This document shows positions 26,832-37,572 of a stretch of DNA of 58,915 bases, one piece after another. The number at the start of each line of letters is the position of its first letter. The first letter of the stretch is position 1. The notes under the pieces were generated by a model. That model saw only the letters and a list, made by a program, of their open reading frames with translations. It ran no database searches and was not told where the DNA came from. This stretch comes from Knoellia locipacati. GTDB taxonomy: Bacteria > Actinomycetota > Actinomycetes > Actinomycetales > Dermatophilaceae. The stretch covers positions 1 through 58,915 of the forward strand of contig NZ_BKBA01000015.1 in assembly GCF_007992835.1 (NCBI RefSeq), given 5' to 3'. Made by a program: the position numbers and the translations under genes.

Positions 26832-28016
26832 ATGAGTGGGGACCAGGCCGTCGACACCAACGCGACCGTCCCGTCGCCCCCGGAGGGCAGTCGGGCCGCA
26901 GGAGCCCACCGCGGCAGATCGGCCATCCGTCGATGGGTCATCGTCGGCATCGCGACGGTCGGCTTCGGCCTCGCGGCGCTCGCCGTCGCCAGCGCCATCG
27001 GGGCGGCGGCTGGTGTCAGCGCGAGCCTCCTGGGGCTCGTCGTGGCGACGATCCCGCTCGGCATCGTGGTCCCCACCTTCATGTGGCTCGACCGGTTCGA
27101 GGCAGAGCCCACCCGTTACCTCGTGCGCGCGTTCCTCTGGGGTGCGCTCATCGCCGTCCTCATCGCCATGACCCTCAACACGGCCGGTCAGCTCGTGCTC
27201 TGGGGCTCCGTGCCCGAGGAGGAGTCGCTGGCACTCACCGCCGTGTTCGTCGCGCCGTTCGTCGAGGAGGCCGCCAAGGGGCTGTTCGTGCTCCTCGTCT
27301 GGCGCTTCGCCAAGCGCGAGTTCGACGGGATCACCGACGGCATGGTCTACGCCGGTGTCACGGCCGCGGGCTTCGCCTTCACCGAGAACATCCAGTACCT
27401 CGCGATCGCGTGGGTCGAGCACGGTCAGCAGGGGCTCACCGCAACCTTCGTCGGCCGCTGCCTGCTCTCGCCGTTCGCGCACCCCATGTTCACGATCTGC
27501 ACGGGCATCGGCATCGGGGTGGCCTCCATGTCGCGCCGGGGGATCGTGCGCGTCCTGGCCCCGCTCGGCGGGTTCCTCCTGGCCGTGATCGCCCACGCCG
27601 TGTGGAACCTCGCCGCCGTGAGCGGGGGAGAGGGCCTCATCGCCGTCTACCTCGTCGTCCAGGTCCCGCTCTTTCTCGCCTTCCTCGGCTTCGTCGTCTG
27701 GGTCCGACGCCGCGAGGGCCGGCTCATCGGGCAGTTCCTCAACGCGTACGCCGATGCCGGCTGGCTCTCCTCCGCGGAGGTCGCCATGCTCGCCTCGATG
27801 CCCAAGCGCCGTGAGGCGCGGCAGTGGGCGCGTGCCAACGGCGGACGCCAGGCCCTGCGGTCGATGGAGGACTTCCAGGACGCCGCGAGCGAGCTCGCCC
27901 TGCTCCGCAGACGCATGCACCACTCGACCGCAGACGCCCGAGCGCTCACCGACGAGCGCGAGCTGCTCGCGGTCCTCGTCCGCCGCCGTCGCGAGTTCGC
28001 CGGACAGGTGCTCTGA
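26832..28016 (+). CDS. PrsW family intramembrane metalloprotease
   Basis: A 394-residue membrane protein of the CPBP/PrsW group. It has about eight membrane helices. The glutamate motif VEEAAKG (EExxK), AFTENI and HPMFT sequences are the active-site elements of PrsW-type proteases, which in Bacillus cleave an anti-sigma factor. No anti-sigma gene is adjacent. The C-terminal ~90 residues are soluble and Arg-rich. It shares one base with the following M20 gene (TGATG). Confidence 0.93.
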   Translation: MSGDQAVDTNATVPSPPEGSRAAGAHRGRSAIRRWVIVGIATVGFGLAALAVASAIGAAAGVSASLLGLVVATIPLGIVVPTFMWLDRFEAEPTRYLVRAFLWGALIAVLIAMTLNTAGQLVLWGSVPEEESLALTAVFVAPFVEEAAKGLFVLLVWRFAKREFDGITDGMVYAGVTAAGFAFTENIQYLAIAWVEHGQQGLTATFVGRCLLSPFAHPMFTICTGIGIGVASMSRRGIVRVLAPLGGFLLAVIAHAVWNLAAVSGGEGLIAVYLVVQVPLFLAFLGFVVWVRRREGRLIGQFLNAYADAGWLSSAEVAMLASMPKRREARQWARANGGRQALRSMEDFQDAASELALLRRRMHHSTADARALTDERELLAVLVRRRREFAGQVL

Positions 28017-29293
28017 TGACCTCGACCACCCCGACCACGTCGTCCACCTCAACCACGTCGGTCCGCGAGCTGGCGGAGGCGATCGCCCCCGAGCTCATCG
28101 AGCTCCGTCACGACCTCCACCGCCACCCCGAACTGGGCCTGGACCTGCCGCGCACCCAGCAGGCCGTGCTCGCCGCGCTGGACGGGCTCGACCTCGAGAT
28201 CACCCTCGGCAAGGGGCTGAGCAGCGTCGTGGCGGTCCTTCGCGGGCGCGGCGCCCCCCACGACGACGGCGCCGGTGACGGTGCCGCCGAACGCCCCGTC
28301 GTCCTCCTCCGTGGCGACATGGACGGGCTGCCCGTCACCGAGGCGACCGGCGTCGACTTCGCGTCGCAGGAGCCGGGCCGGATGCACGCCTGCGGCCACG
28401 ACCTGCACACGGCCGGCCTGGTCGGTGCGGCCCGGATCCTGCACGCCCTGCGCGACGACCTCGCCGGTGACGTCGTCCTCATGTTCCAGCCCGGTGAGGA
28501 GGGCCCCGGAGGGGCCGAGCCGATGCTGCGCGAAGGACTCCTGGACGCGGCCGGCCGACGGGTCGACGCGGCATACGCGATCCATGTGTATGCCGCAGAG
28601 CGTCCCCGTGGCGTGTGGTTCGGTCGTCCCGGGCCTCAGATGGCCGCGGCCGACGAGGTCGTCATCACCGTGCAGGGCAAGGGTGGTCATGGCTCGCAGC
28701 CGCAGTACGCCCTCGACCCCGTCCCCGTCGCGTGCGAGATGGTGCTCGCGCTGCAGACGATGGTGACGCGGCGCTTCGACGCCTTCGACCCGGTGGTCGT
28801 CACCGTCGGCAGGATCTCCTCGGGCACCGTCAACAACGTCATCCCGGACGACGCCGTCATCGAGGCGACGCTGCGGACCTTCTCGGCCGAGCACCGAGAG
28901 CGTGCTCACTCGGAGATCCGCCGCGTCGCCGAGCACGTGGCCGCGGCGCACGGCCTCACGGCGACCGTCGACATCGGCAACGGCTACCCGGTCACGGTCA
29001 ACGACGCCGACGAGTTCGCCTTCGCCCAGGCCACGGTCGTCGACGTCTTCGGGGAAGATCGCTGGTCCGACATGCCCCTGCCGGAGGCCGGGGCCGAGGA
29101 CATGGCGTTCGTCCTCGAGGAGGTCCCCGGTGCATACCTCAACGTCGGGGCCTGCGTCGTCGACGACCACACGACCGCGGAGGACAACCACTCCCCGCGA
29201 GCGGCCTACGACGACTCGGTCGTCCCCGACATCGCGGTGCTGCTCGCCGAGCTGGCGCTGCGACGGACCGCGGCGGGCGTCCGGAGGCCCTGA
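28016..29293 (+). CDS. M20 family amidohydrolase
   Basis: A 425-residue metal-dependent amidohydrolase/peptidase. After a Thr/Ser-rich start comes LRHDLHRHPELGLDL. The metal ligands are in MHACGHDLHTA and PGEEGPGG, and the lid domain begins GKGGHGSQPQYALDPV. GAEDMAFVLEEVPGAYLNVG is near the end. It most resembles hippurate hydrolase or N-acyl-amino-acid amidohydrolases; the true substrate is unknown. It is coupled to the preceding PrsW gene. Two octamers sit in it, at 28569 and 28588. Confidence 0.92.
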   Translation: MTSTTPTTSSTSTTSVRELAEAIAPELIELRHDLHRHPELGLDLPRTQQAVLAALDGLDLEITLGKGLSSVVAVLRGRGAPHDDGAGDGAAERPVVLLRGDMDGLPVTEATGVDFASQEPGRMHACGHDLHTAGLVGAARILHALRDDLAGDVVLMFQPGEEGPGGAEPMLREGLLDAAGRRVDAAYAIHVYAAERPRGVWFGRPGPQMAAADEVVITVQGKGGHGSQPQYALDPVPVACEMVLALQTMVTRRFDAFDPVVVTVGRISSGTVNNVIPDDAVIEATLRTFSAEHRERAHSEIRRVAEHVAAAHGLTATVDIGNGYPVTVNDADEFAFAQATVVDVFGEDRWSDMPLPEAGAEDMAFVLEEVPGAYLNVGACVVDDHTTAEDNHSPRAAYDDSVVPDIAVLLAELALRRTAAGVRRP

Positions 29294-29309
29294 GGCCCGC
29301 CGGCCCGGG

Positions 29310-29339
29310 GCGAGCGCGCGACCGGGTGAGCGCGCTCGC
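29310..29339. terminator. Hairpin between M20 gene and phosphopantetheinyl transferase gene
   Basis: GCGAGCGCGC (29310-29319) pairs with GCGCGCTCGC (29330-29339) around a 10-base loop in the 68-base gap of two converging genes; it can serve both. Confidence 0.7.
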
Positions 29340-29361
29340 GGGCGCGCCGGGTCGGCCGAGC

Positions 29362-30039
29362 TCAGCCGCGCTGGACGCGGATGCTCATCGGGTGGCTCGT
29401 GAGGACGGCGACCGCGGCGCGGTGGTCCTCGCGGCCGACGTCGATGTCGCTGACCTGGGTGGGCCCCGGCGGGTGCTCGGCGGCCTTCCACTCCAGCAGT
29501 GCGGCGGGGGCGTCGGGGGAGGACACGACGACCTGGCTCGGGTCGACGACCAGCCCGTGACCCGTGGCCTTGAGGATGGCCTCCTTGCGCGACCACATGC
29601 GGGCACGGGCGGCGAGGAGGGCGTCGCCGGTCAGGCCCTCGAGGTGCACGGCCTCGGACTCGTCGAGCGTCACCGAGCCGAACCCGTCGAAGTCGGCCGA
29701 CTCGAGGTCCTCGACGTCGACGCCCACCTCGCCCATCCTGGTCACGACCGCGACGGCCATGTGCTCGCCGTAGGACACCGACACGTGCAGGTCGCGCATG
29801 CCCGTGACGTGCGGCTTGCCGTGACGGTCGGTGCCGCACGTGGCGCACCGCTTCTCGAACTCGAGCCGCCGAGGGTCGACGCCCGTCTCGTCCGCGACGA
29901 GGCGCCGCAGGAGGGCGTGGGCCGTGATGAACGGGACGGGGTTCGGGCGTCGCTGCACGCGCTCGAGCTCCCCGGCGTCGAGCAGGTCACGCAGGCGCGG
30001 GTCGTCGCTCACCTCTGTGGTGCGGATCACGACGGACAT
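29362..30039 (-). CDS. 4'-phosphopantetheinyl transferase superfamily protein (Sfp-like)
   Basis: A 225-residue Sfp-type transferase that activates carrier proteins by moving phosphopantetheine from CoA. Metal-binding GVDVE and the WSRKEAILKATGHGL helix are both present. FEKRCATCGTDRHGKPHV is the substrate-loop signature (a CxxCG pattern common in actinobacterial members). No polyketide or peptide synthetase genes lie in the window, so the target is elsewhere. Its start is 69 bases from the divergent alpha/beta hydrolase gene. Confidence 0.93.
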   Translation of the reverse strand: MSVVIRTTEVSDDPRLRDLLDAGELERVQRRPNPVPFITAHALLRRLVADETGVDPRRLEFEKRCATCGTDRHGKPHVTGMRDLHVSVSYGEHMAVAVVTRMGEVGVDVEDLESADFDGFGSVTLDESEAVHLEGLTGDALLAARARMWSRKEAILKATGHGLVVDPSQVVVSSPDAPAALLEWKAAEHPPGPTQVSDIDVGREDHRAAVAVLTSHPMSIRVQRG

Positions 30040-30094
30040 GACCCGATCATGTCATTCCCGGTTCGGGGGCAAGCCGGTCGTCGTGAGAAGCGGG

Positions 30095-30100
30095 TACGTT
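30095..30100 (+). promoter_or_regulatory. Leaderless -10 element for alpha/beta hydrolase
   Basis: TACGTT ends eight bases before GTG 30109; no Shine-Dalgarno lies between. This supports the GTG as the start despite a longer open frame upstream. Confidence 0.5.
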
Positions 30101-30108
30101 CCTCAAGC

Positions 30109-30979
<871 letters not shown>

Positions 30980-31082
30980 CGAACTGCCGTGAAGTCTAGT
31001 GAGACGAGGCCAGCTGCTCGTCCGGGTGCCGAAACACGTGGAGCGCGGCGGCACGTCGGCGTGCGGCTGCCCACCGTTTCGT

Positions 31083-31088
31083 TAGGCT
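31083..31088 (+). promoter_or_regulatory. Leaderless -10 element for first dynamin-like gene
   Basis: TAGGCT ends six bases before GTG 31095, again without a Shine-Dalgarno. Confidence 0.55.
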
Positions 31089-31094
31089 GAGGCA

Positions 31095-32810
31095 GTGACG
31101 ACATCCGAGGCCACCCACGCGAGCGAGCTCGTGGAGGCCGTGACCGGACTGCGTGACGTCGTCGCCGCCTCGGTCATCCCGCTGAGCACGCCCGGTCAGG
31201 CGCACGGCGAGACCGTGAGGCGCGAGCTCCTCCAGCAGCTCGACGACTACGTGCTGCCGCGACTCCGCTCGCTCGACGCACCCCTCCTCGCCGTCGTCGG
31301 AGGCTCCACGGGCGCCGGCAAGTCGACGCTCGTGAACTCCATCGTGGGTGCCGAGGTGAGCCGCTCGGGTGTGCTCCGCCCGACGACCACGAGCCCCGTC
31401 CTCGTGCACCACCCGGACGACAGGCGCTGGTTCTCCGACCAGCGCATCCTGCCGAGCCTGGCGCGCGTCACCGGCGGCCCCGGCGAGGAGTCGCAGCCGG
31501 GCACCGTGCGACTCGTCGAGTCCGAGAGCCTCCCCCCGGGCATGGCCCTGCTCGACGCTCCCGACATCGACTCCGTCGTCCAGGCCAACCGCGAGCTGGC
31601 GACCCAGCTCCTCGCGGCCGCCGACCTCTGGCTCTTCGTCACGACCGCCGCCCGCTACGCCGACGCCGTGCCGTGGGACCTCCTGCGCACCGCTGCCGAG
31701 CGAGGCACCGCCGTGGCGATCGTCCTCGACCGGATCGCGCCCGACACCGTCGACGAGATCCGTCCCCACCTCGCCGGGATGCTCCGCGAGCAGGGTCTGC
31801 CGACGGCGCCGATCTTCACCGTGCCCGAGTCGACCCTCACCGAGGACGGCTTCCTCGGCCCCGACGCCATGGGCCGCCTCCGAGCCTGGCTCGACGCCCT
31901 GGCCAGCGACGCCCGCGCCCGCGCCGTCGTCGTGAGCCAGACACTCAAGGGCGCCATGGCCTCGCTGTCGGGCCGGACCGCCGCGCTCGTCGAGGCCTCG
32001 ACCGAGCAGGACGACGCGGCCCGGGGACTCGTCGCCGCCGCGAAGGACAACTACGACCACGCCACCGAGGGCGTCAAGGACGGCATGACCGACGGCACGC
32101 TCCTGCGCGGAGAGGTCCTCGCCCGCTGGCAGGAGTTCGTCGGCACCGGCGAGTTCTTCCGCCAGATCGAGTCGACGCTGTCCAAGTGGCGCGACCGCGT
32201 CACCGCGGCGATCAAGGGCCAGCCCGCACCGGCCGAGGACCTCGGTGAGGCGCTCCAGTCCGGTGTCGCCAACCTCCTCGTGTCGCACGCCTCCGCGGCG
32301 GCCGCCGACACCGCGCGCCAGTGGCGCCGGCTGCCCGGCGGCGACGCGCTCATCGGCCAGTACCCCGAGCTGGCCAAGCCCTCCGCAGACCTCGTCCCTC
32401 GGGTCGAGGCGCTCGTGCGTGAGTGGCAGGGCGAGGTCTTCGACATCGTTCGCAGCGAGGGTGGCAACCGGCGGACCAACGCGAGGATCGCGGCATACGG
32501 CGTCAACGCCATCGGCCTGTTCCTCATGCTCGTCTCGTTCGCCGCCACGGGTGGCCTCACCGGCGCCGAGGTCGGCATCGCGGGTGGCACCTCCGTGCTC
32601 GCCCAGCGGGTCCTCGAGGCGATCTTCGGCGACCAGGCGGTCCGCGAGATGGCGGCCAAGGCGCGCGCGAGCCTGCTCACGCGTGTCGCGGACCTGTATG
32701 CCGTCGAGCAGGACCGGTATGCCGCAGCGGTCGCCTCCGTGGGAGACACCGCCGGCCAGTCCGCCGCTCTCGACTCTGCTGCTGCCCGCGTCCGCGAGGG
32801 GGCTGCATGA
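31095..32810 (+). CDS. Dynamin-like P-loop GTPase, membrane associated (first of a pair)
   Basis: A 571-residue GTPase-like protein. G1 GGSTGAGKST is near residue 70-78, the switch region carries RPTTTSPVLVHH, and G3 is DAPDID. The usual G4 NKxD is replaced by LDRIAPD, so base recognition is degenerate. A helical region of about 250 residues follows, then a hydrophobic pair around residues 470-505 (NAIGLFLMLVSFAATGG, GIAGGTSVLAQRVL). The plan resembles bacterial dynamins, and the tandem pairing recalls Streptomyces DynA/DynB, which act at the division septum; this parallel is inference. ATGA overlap couples it to the next gene. Confidence 0.8.
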   Translation: MTTSEATHASELVEAVTGLRDVVAASVIPLSTPGQAHGETVRRELLQQLDDYVLPRLRSLDAPLLAVVGGSTGAGKSTLVNSIVGAEVSRSGVLRPTTTSPVLVHHPDDRRWFSDQRILPSLARVTGGPGEESQPGTVRLVESESLPPGMALLDAPDIDSVVQANRELATQLLAAADLWLFVTTAARYADAVPWDLLRTAAERGTAVAIVLDRIAPDTVDEIRPHLAGMLREQGLPTAPIFTVPESTLTEDGFLGPDAMGRLRAWLDALASDARARAVVVSQTLKGAMASLSGRTAALVEASTEQDDAARGLVAAAKDNYDHATEGVKDGMTDGTLLRGEVLARWQEFVGTGEFFRQIESTLSKWRDRVTAAIKGQPAPAEDLGEALQSGVANLLVSHASAAAADTARQWRRLPGGDALIGQYPELAKPSADLVPRVEALVREWQGEVFDIVRSEGGNRRTNARIAAYGVNAIGLFLMLVSFAATGGLTGAEVGIAGGTSVLAQRVLEAIFGDQAVREMAAKARASLLTRVADLYAVEQDRYAAAVASVGDTAGQSAALDSAAARVREGAA

Positions 32811-34474
32811 GCCCGCTGCGCATGGGCGGCGCCAAGGTCAGCAGCGTCACCGCCGAGTCGCTCGCGTCTGCGTCCGGATCGCTGGACGCCGCCCTCACCA
32901 CCGGTGGCGACGAGCTGCCCGAGACTCCGGCACAGCGTGCCCGAGCCGTCGTGACCAAGGTGGGGGAGCGGACCTCCCTCGTCGGAGGTCACACCGTCGT
33001 CGCACTCGCCGGGGCCACCGGCAGCGGCAAGTCCTCCCTCTTCAACGCGCTCGTCGGCGACGACGTGGCGACGGTCGGTGCTCGCCGACCCACGACCTCG
33101 AGGCCGACCGCGGCCATCTGGGGGGACGAGCCGGCCGGCCCGCTGCTCGACTGGCTCGACGTCGCGACACGCCACCACGTGTCCGGCGACGCCACGGTCG
33201 AGGGCACGGTGGGCTCGCTCGACGGGCTCGTGCTGCTCGACCTCCCCGACTTCGACTCGCGCGAGACCGCGCACCGGGTCGAGGCCGAGCGCGTCCTCAA
33301 CCTCGTCGACGTCTTCGTCTGGGTGACCGACCCGCAGAAGTACGCCGACGCCCGTCTCCACGACGACTACGTCGCGGCGCTGTCGACGCACGACGCCGTG
33401 ACGGTCGTCGTGCTCAACCAGGTCGACCGCCTGTCCGACGCCGACATCGCGACGTGCGTGGCCGATCTCAAGCGCCTCATGGGCCGCGACGGCATGCCCG
33501 ACGCCACCGTCATCCCCACCTCGGCCCGCACCGGGCGCGGACTCGACGTGCTCGGCCAGCGGCTGAGCAACGCCGTGTCGGGAGCCAACGCCGCCCGGAC
33601 GCGTCTGGGCGCGGACGTCCGCCAGGCGACCGCTGCCCTGCGACCGGCCGTCGCCGACTCGGAACCCTCCGTCAAGGCCAAGGGCGAGGGCGAGCTCGTC
33701 GACGCCCTGGCCCGTGCGGCCGGCGTGCCCACCGTGGTGGGCGCCGTCGAGCGTGACTACAAGATGCAGGCCATCGGTCGCACCGGCTGGCCGTTCACCC
33801 GGTGGGTCCAGCGGCTCAAGCCCCGGCCGCTGCGCCGCCTCCGGCTCGACGACGGCCGTGGGTCGGTCACCGTGAGCGACGCCGACGTCCGCTCGGTCCT
33901 CGGCCGGTCCTCGCTGCCGCCGCCCACCCCCGCGGCCCGCGCCGCGGTCGACCTCGCCACGCGCCGCCTCGCCGACCGCGCCGGCGCAGAGCTGCCCACC
34001 CCCTGGGGGGACGCCGTCGACGCCGCCGCCACGCCTCCGGGGCACGCGATGGCCGACGCCCTCGACCAAGCCGTCATCTCGACCTCGTTGCGCTCGCGCA
34101 CCCCGGTGTGGTGGCGGGCCGTGGGCATCGCCCAGCTCCTTTTTGCGCTCGTCGCCGTGGCGGGCCTCGTCTGGGTGCTCGTCCTCATGCTGCTCGGCTG
34201 GCTGCAGTTCCCGAGCATCGAGACGCCGAGGTGGTTACCGCTGCCGTGGCCGTTCGTCCTGCTCGTCGGCGGGCTGCTCGCCGGCCTGCTGCTCGCGATG
34301 GTCTCGCGCTTCCTCGCCGGGATCGGGGCGCGGCGGCGTGCCGCCGTCATCGACGGGCGCCTGCGCGACTCGATCGCGACGGTCGCCGACGAGCGCATCG
34401 TCGCCCCCGTCGCGTCGGTCCTCGAACGCCACCGCGAGACCCGCCAGCACCTCGACGCCGCGGCGAAGGTCTGA
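32807..34474 (+). CDS. Dynamin-like P-loop GTPase, membrane associated (second of a pair)
   Basis: A 555-residue partner of the preceding protein. It has intact G1 GATGSGKSS (near residue 70), RRPTTSRPTAAIW switch, G3 LDLPDFDS, and G4 NQVD (LNQVDRL). The C-terminal third has two strong membrane helices (IAQLLFALVAVAGLVWVLVLMLL and PFVLLVGGLLAGLLLAMVS), then a coiled segment. It may carry the GTPase activity for a heteromeric pair in which the first member is degenerate. The stop codon begins a triple 13-bp repeat. Confidence 0.82.
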   Translation: MSPLRMGGAKVSSVTAESLASASGSLDAALTTGGDELPETPAQRARAVVTKVGERTSLVGGHTVVALAGATGSGKSSLFNALVGDDVATVGARRPTTSRPTAAIWGDEPAGPLLDWLDVATRHHVSGDATVEGTVGSLDGLVLLDLPDFDSRETAHRVEAERVLNLVDVFVWVTDPQKYADARLHDDYVAALSTHDAVTVVVLNQVDRLSDADIATCVADLKRLMGRDGMPDATVIPTSARTGRGLDVLGQRLSNAVSGANAARTRLGADVRQATAALRPAVADSEPSVKAKGEGELVDALARAAGVPTVVGAVERDYKMQAIGRTGWPFTRWVQRLKPRPLRRLRLDDGRGSVTVSDADVRSVLGRSSLPPPTPAARAAVDLATRRLADRAGAELPTPWGDAVDAAATPPGHAMADALDQAVISTSLRSRTPVWWRAVGIAQLLFALVAVAGLVWVLVLMLLGWLQFPSIETPRWLPLPWPFVLLVGGLLAGLLLAMVSRFLAGIGARRRAAVIDGRLRDSIATVADERIVAPVASVLERHRETRQHLDAAAKV

Positions 34475-34507
34475 CGCCGACGTCTGACGCCGACGTCTGA
34501 CGCCGAG
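34469..34507. repeat. Three tandem 13-bp repeats over a stop codon
   Basis: Three copies of GTCTGACGCCGAC (the third ends in G) begin at 34469, 34482 and 34495. Each contains TGA, and since 13 is not a multiple of three the three TGAs lie in three different frames, so translation from any frame stops here. Confidence 0.85.
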
Positions 34508-34555
34508 GACTGCGGCGAGGACGGGCGGCGAGCGCGCACGCCCGCCGCACGGACC

Positions 34556-34596
34556 GTCGTCCACAGGACCGGCTCCTCGCCGTCGTCGTCCACAGG
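34556..34596. repeat. Direct repeat upstream of ssb
   Basis: GTCGTCCACAGG occurs at 34556-34567 and 34585-34596, 29 bp apart, in the 215-base gap before ssb. It may be an operator; it resembles but does not match a DnaA box. I see nothing else in this gap apart from the 13-bp repeats. Confidence 0.35.
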
Positions 34597-34689
34597 CACG
34601 GTCGCGGACCGTTGCCGTCGGCCCGGGCTGTCGGGACGCTGGTCGCAGTGCACCGCACGAGCGGAGCCCGACCAGAAGAGGTTTCAGTC

Positions 34690-35223
34690 ATGCAGGACAG
34701 CACCATCACGGTCCAGGGGCGGGTCGCCAGCGCCCCGGAGATGAAGGTCTCCAGGAACAACAACCCGTTTGCGAGCTTCCGCGTCGCCGCCACCCCGCGG
34801 CGGCAGGTGAGTGGCGCACCGGGCACCTACGAGGACGGCGAGACCTCGTGGTTCACCGTCTTCGCCTGGGGCAACCTCGGCGCCAACGTCCTCCGGTCGA
34901 TCGAGAAGGGGCAGCCCGTCGTCGTCCACGGCCGACTGTCCGCCCGCGAGTTCAAGCGCGACGACGGCTCGATGGGCACCTCGGTGAGCATCGTCGCCAA
35001 CGGCGTCGGGCACGACCTCAGCTGGGGCCAGACGGTCTACGAGAAGGTGTCCAAGCCGTCCTACGGCTCGGGCGACAAGCTCGACGACGCCCTGCAGACG
35101 ATGCAGTCCGAGTCCGAGGGCTTCGGGGACCCGCAGCGCGACGACTACCTCCTCGCGGAGCGTCCCACCGAGGTCGTCGGCGCGAGCACGACCGGTCCGC
35201 TGGTCGAGGAGTCCGCAGCCTGA
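34690..35223 (+). CDS. Single-stranded DNA-binding protein
   Basis: A 177-residue SSB with an N-terminal OB fold: STITVQGRVASAPEMK, FASFRVAATPRR, SWFTVFAWGNLGANV, KGQPVVVHGRLSAREF. The C-terminal tail is acidic but lacks the classical DDDIPF end (it ends VEESAA). It is therefore likely a second, specialised SSB (SsbB-like), which in other actinomycetes is tied to sporulation, segregation or competence, rather than the replication SSB. ATG 34690 follows AGAAGAGG at a usable distance. Confidence 0.88.
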   Translation: MQDSTITVQGRVASAPEMKVSRNNNPFASFRVAATPRRQVSGAPGTYEDGETSWFTVFAWGNLGANVLRSIEKGQPVVVHGRLSAREFKRDDGSMGTSVSIVANGVGHDLSWGQTVYEKVSKPSYGSGDKLDDALQTMQSESEGFGDPQRDDYLLAERPTEVVGASTTGPLVEESAA

Positions 35224-35258
35224 GGGCGAACCGATTCGGGGATGGGGCGGGCAGTCGT

Positions 35259-35264
35259 TAGCCT
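35259..35264 (+). promoter_or_regulatory. Leaderless -10 element for ettA
   Basis: TAGCCT ends six bases before ATG 35271 with no Shine-Dalgarno between. Confidence 0.55.
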
Positions 35265-35270
35265 TGCCCC

Positions 35271-36939
<1,669 letters not shown>

Positions 36940-36953
<14 letters not shown>

Positions 36954-37545
36954 CGTTCGCACCGAGGGGGCAGACCGCTACGGGTTCGTAGTGCGGTCTG
37001 CCCCTTCGCTCTCCCCGGTGGGACACGAAGACGGTGACCTCGCCCGCGGTCCAGGGCGGGCCGGCATACGCGTCCATGACCCGCAGCCAGTGCGTCGCCT
37101 CGAAGGGGCGGCGCACCCGGGCGAGGGTGAGGTGCGGCCGGTAGTCGCCACCGGCGGGTGGGGCGCCGACGCGTCCGCAGGCCCGTCGCACGCCGAGAGC
37201 CAGTGACTCGAGGTCCGCGAGCCCGCTGGGGGAGTCCGAGCGCACGTCCATCCAGACCACCCGTGCCTCTGCCGGGTTCGGGAAGGTGCCGGCACCGCTG
37301 AGCCGCAACGGGACCGGTGCGTGCTCGTGAGCGACGCCGGTCACCGCGTCGACGACGTCGTCGAGCAGGCCGCCGGGGACGTCGGACAGGAACGCCAGTG
37401 TCACGTGCCAGAGGTGGGAGGGCGTCCAGCGCAGGTCGGAGTGCACGTCCCGGCGCGGCTCGAGGAACTCCTCGAGGTCCGCGTGGGCGTCGGCAGGCGG
37501 CACGACCGCGGCGAAGATGCGCACCGCGCCATTGTGCTTGCTCAT
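36940..37545 (-). CDS. thpR: RNA 2',3'-cyclic phosphodiesterase (2H family)
   Basis: A 201-residue 2H phosphodiesterase/ligase-fold enzyme. The two HxT motifs that define the active site are HVTLAF (near residue 47) and HLTLARV (near residue 139). RIFAAVVPP is the family start. The gene's 3' end overlaps ettA by 14 bases and contains the ettA terminator hairpin. ATG 37545 is 27 bases from the divergent LLM gene. Confidence 0.93.
36967..37004. terminator. ettA terminator located inside thpR
   Basis: A 12-bp stem pairs 36967-36978 with 36993-37004 (core GGGGCAGACCGC/GCGGTCTGCCCC), with a smaller TACG/CGTA stem inside. It follows the ettA stop by 13 bases, but lies in the C-terminal coding part of thpR on the other strand. 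Confidence 0.8.
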
Positions 37546-37572
37546 GGTCCGACCGAGGCGCAGGATCAGGGC

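Noticed and set aside
28049-29848. A 599-codon open frame antisense to the M20 amidohydrolase
   Set aside because: A shadow of the real gene; no domain, and it crosses the hairpin and the phosphopantetheinyl transferase gene.
28615-30108. Upstream extension of the alpha/beta hydrolase frame by nearly 500 codons
   Set aside because: It overlaps the M20 gene and a transferase gene in other frames, and the hydrolase fold begins exactly at GTG 30109.
34556-34596. DnaA boxes or a replication origin before ssb
   Set aside because: The CGTCCACAGG cores differ from TTNTCCACA, there is no AT-rich region, and dnaA/dnaN are absent.
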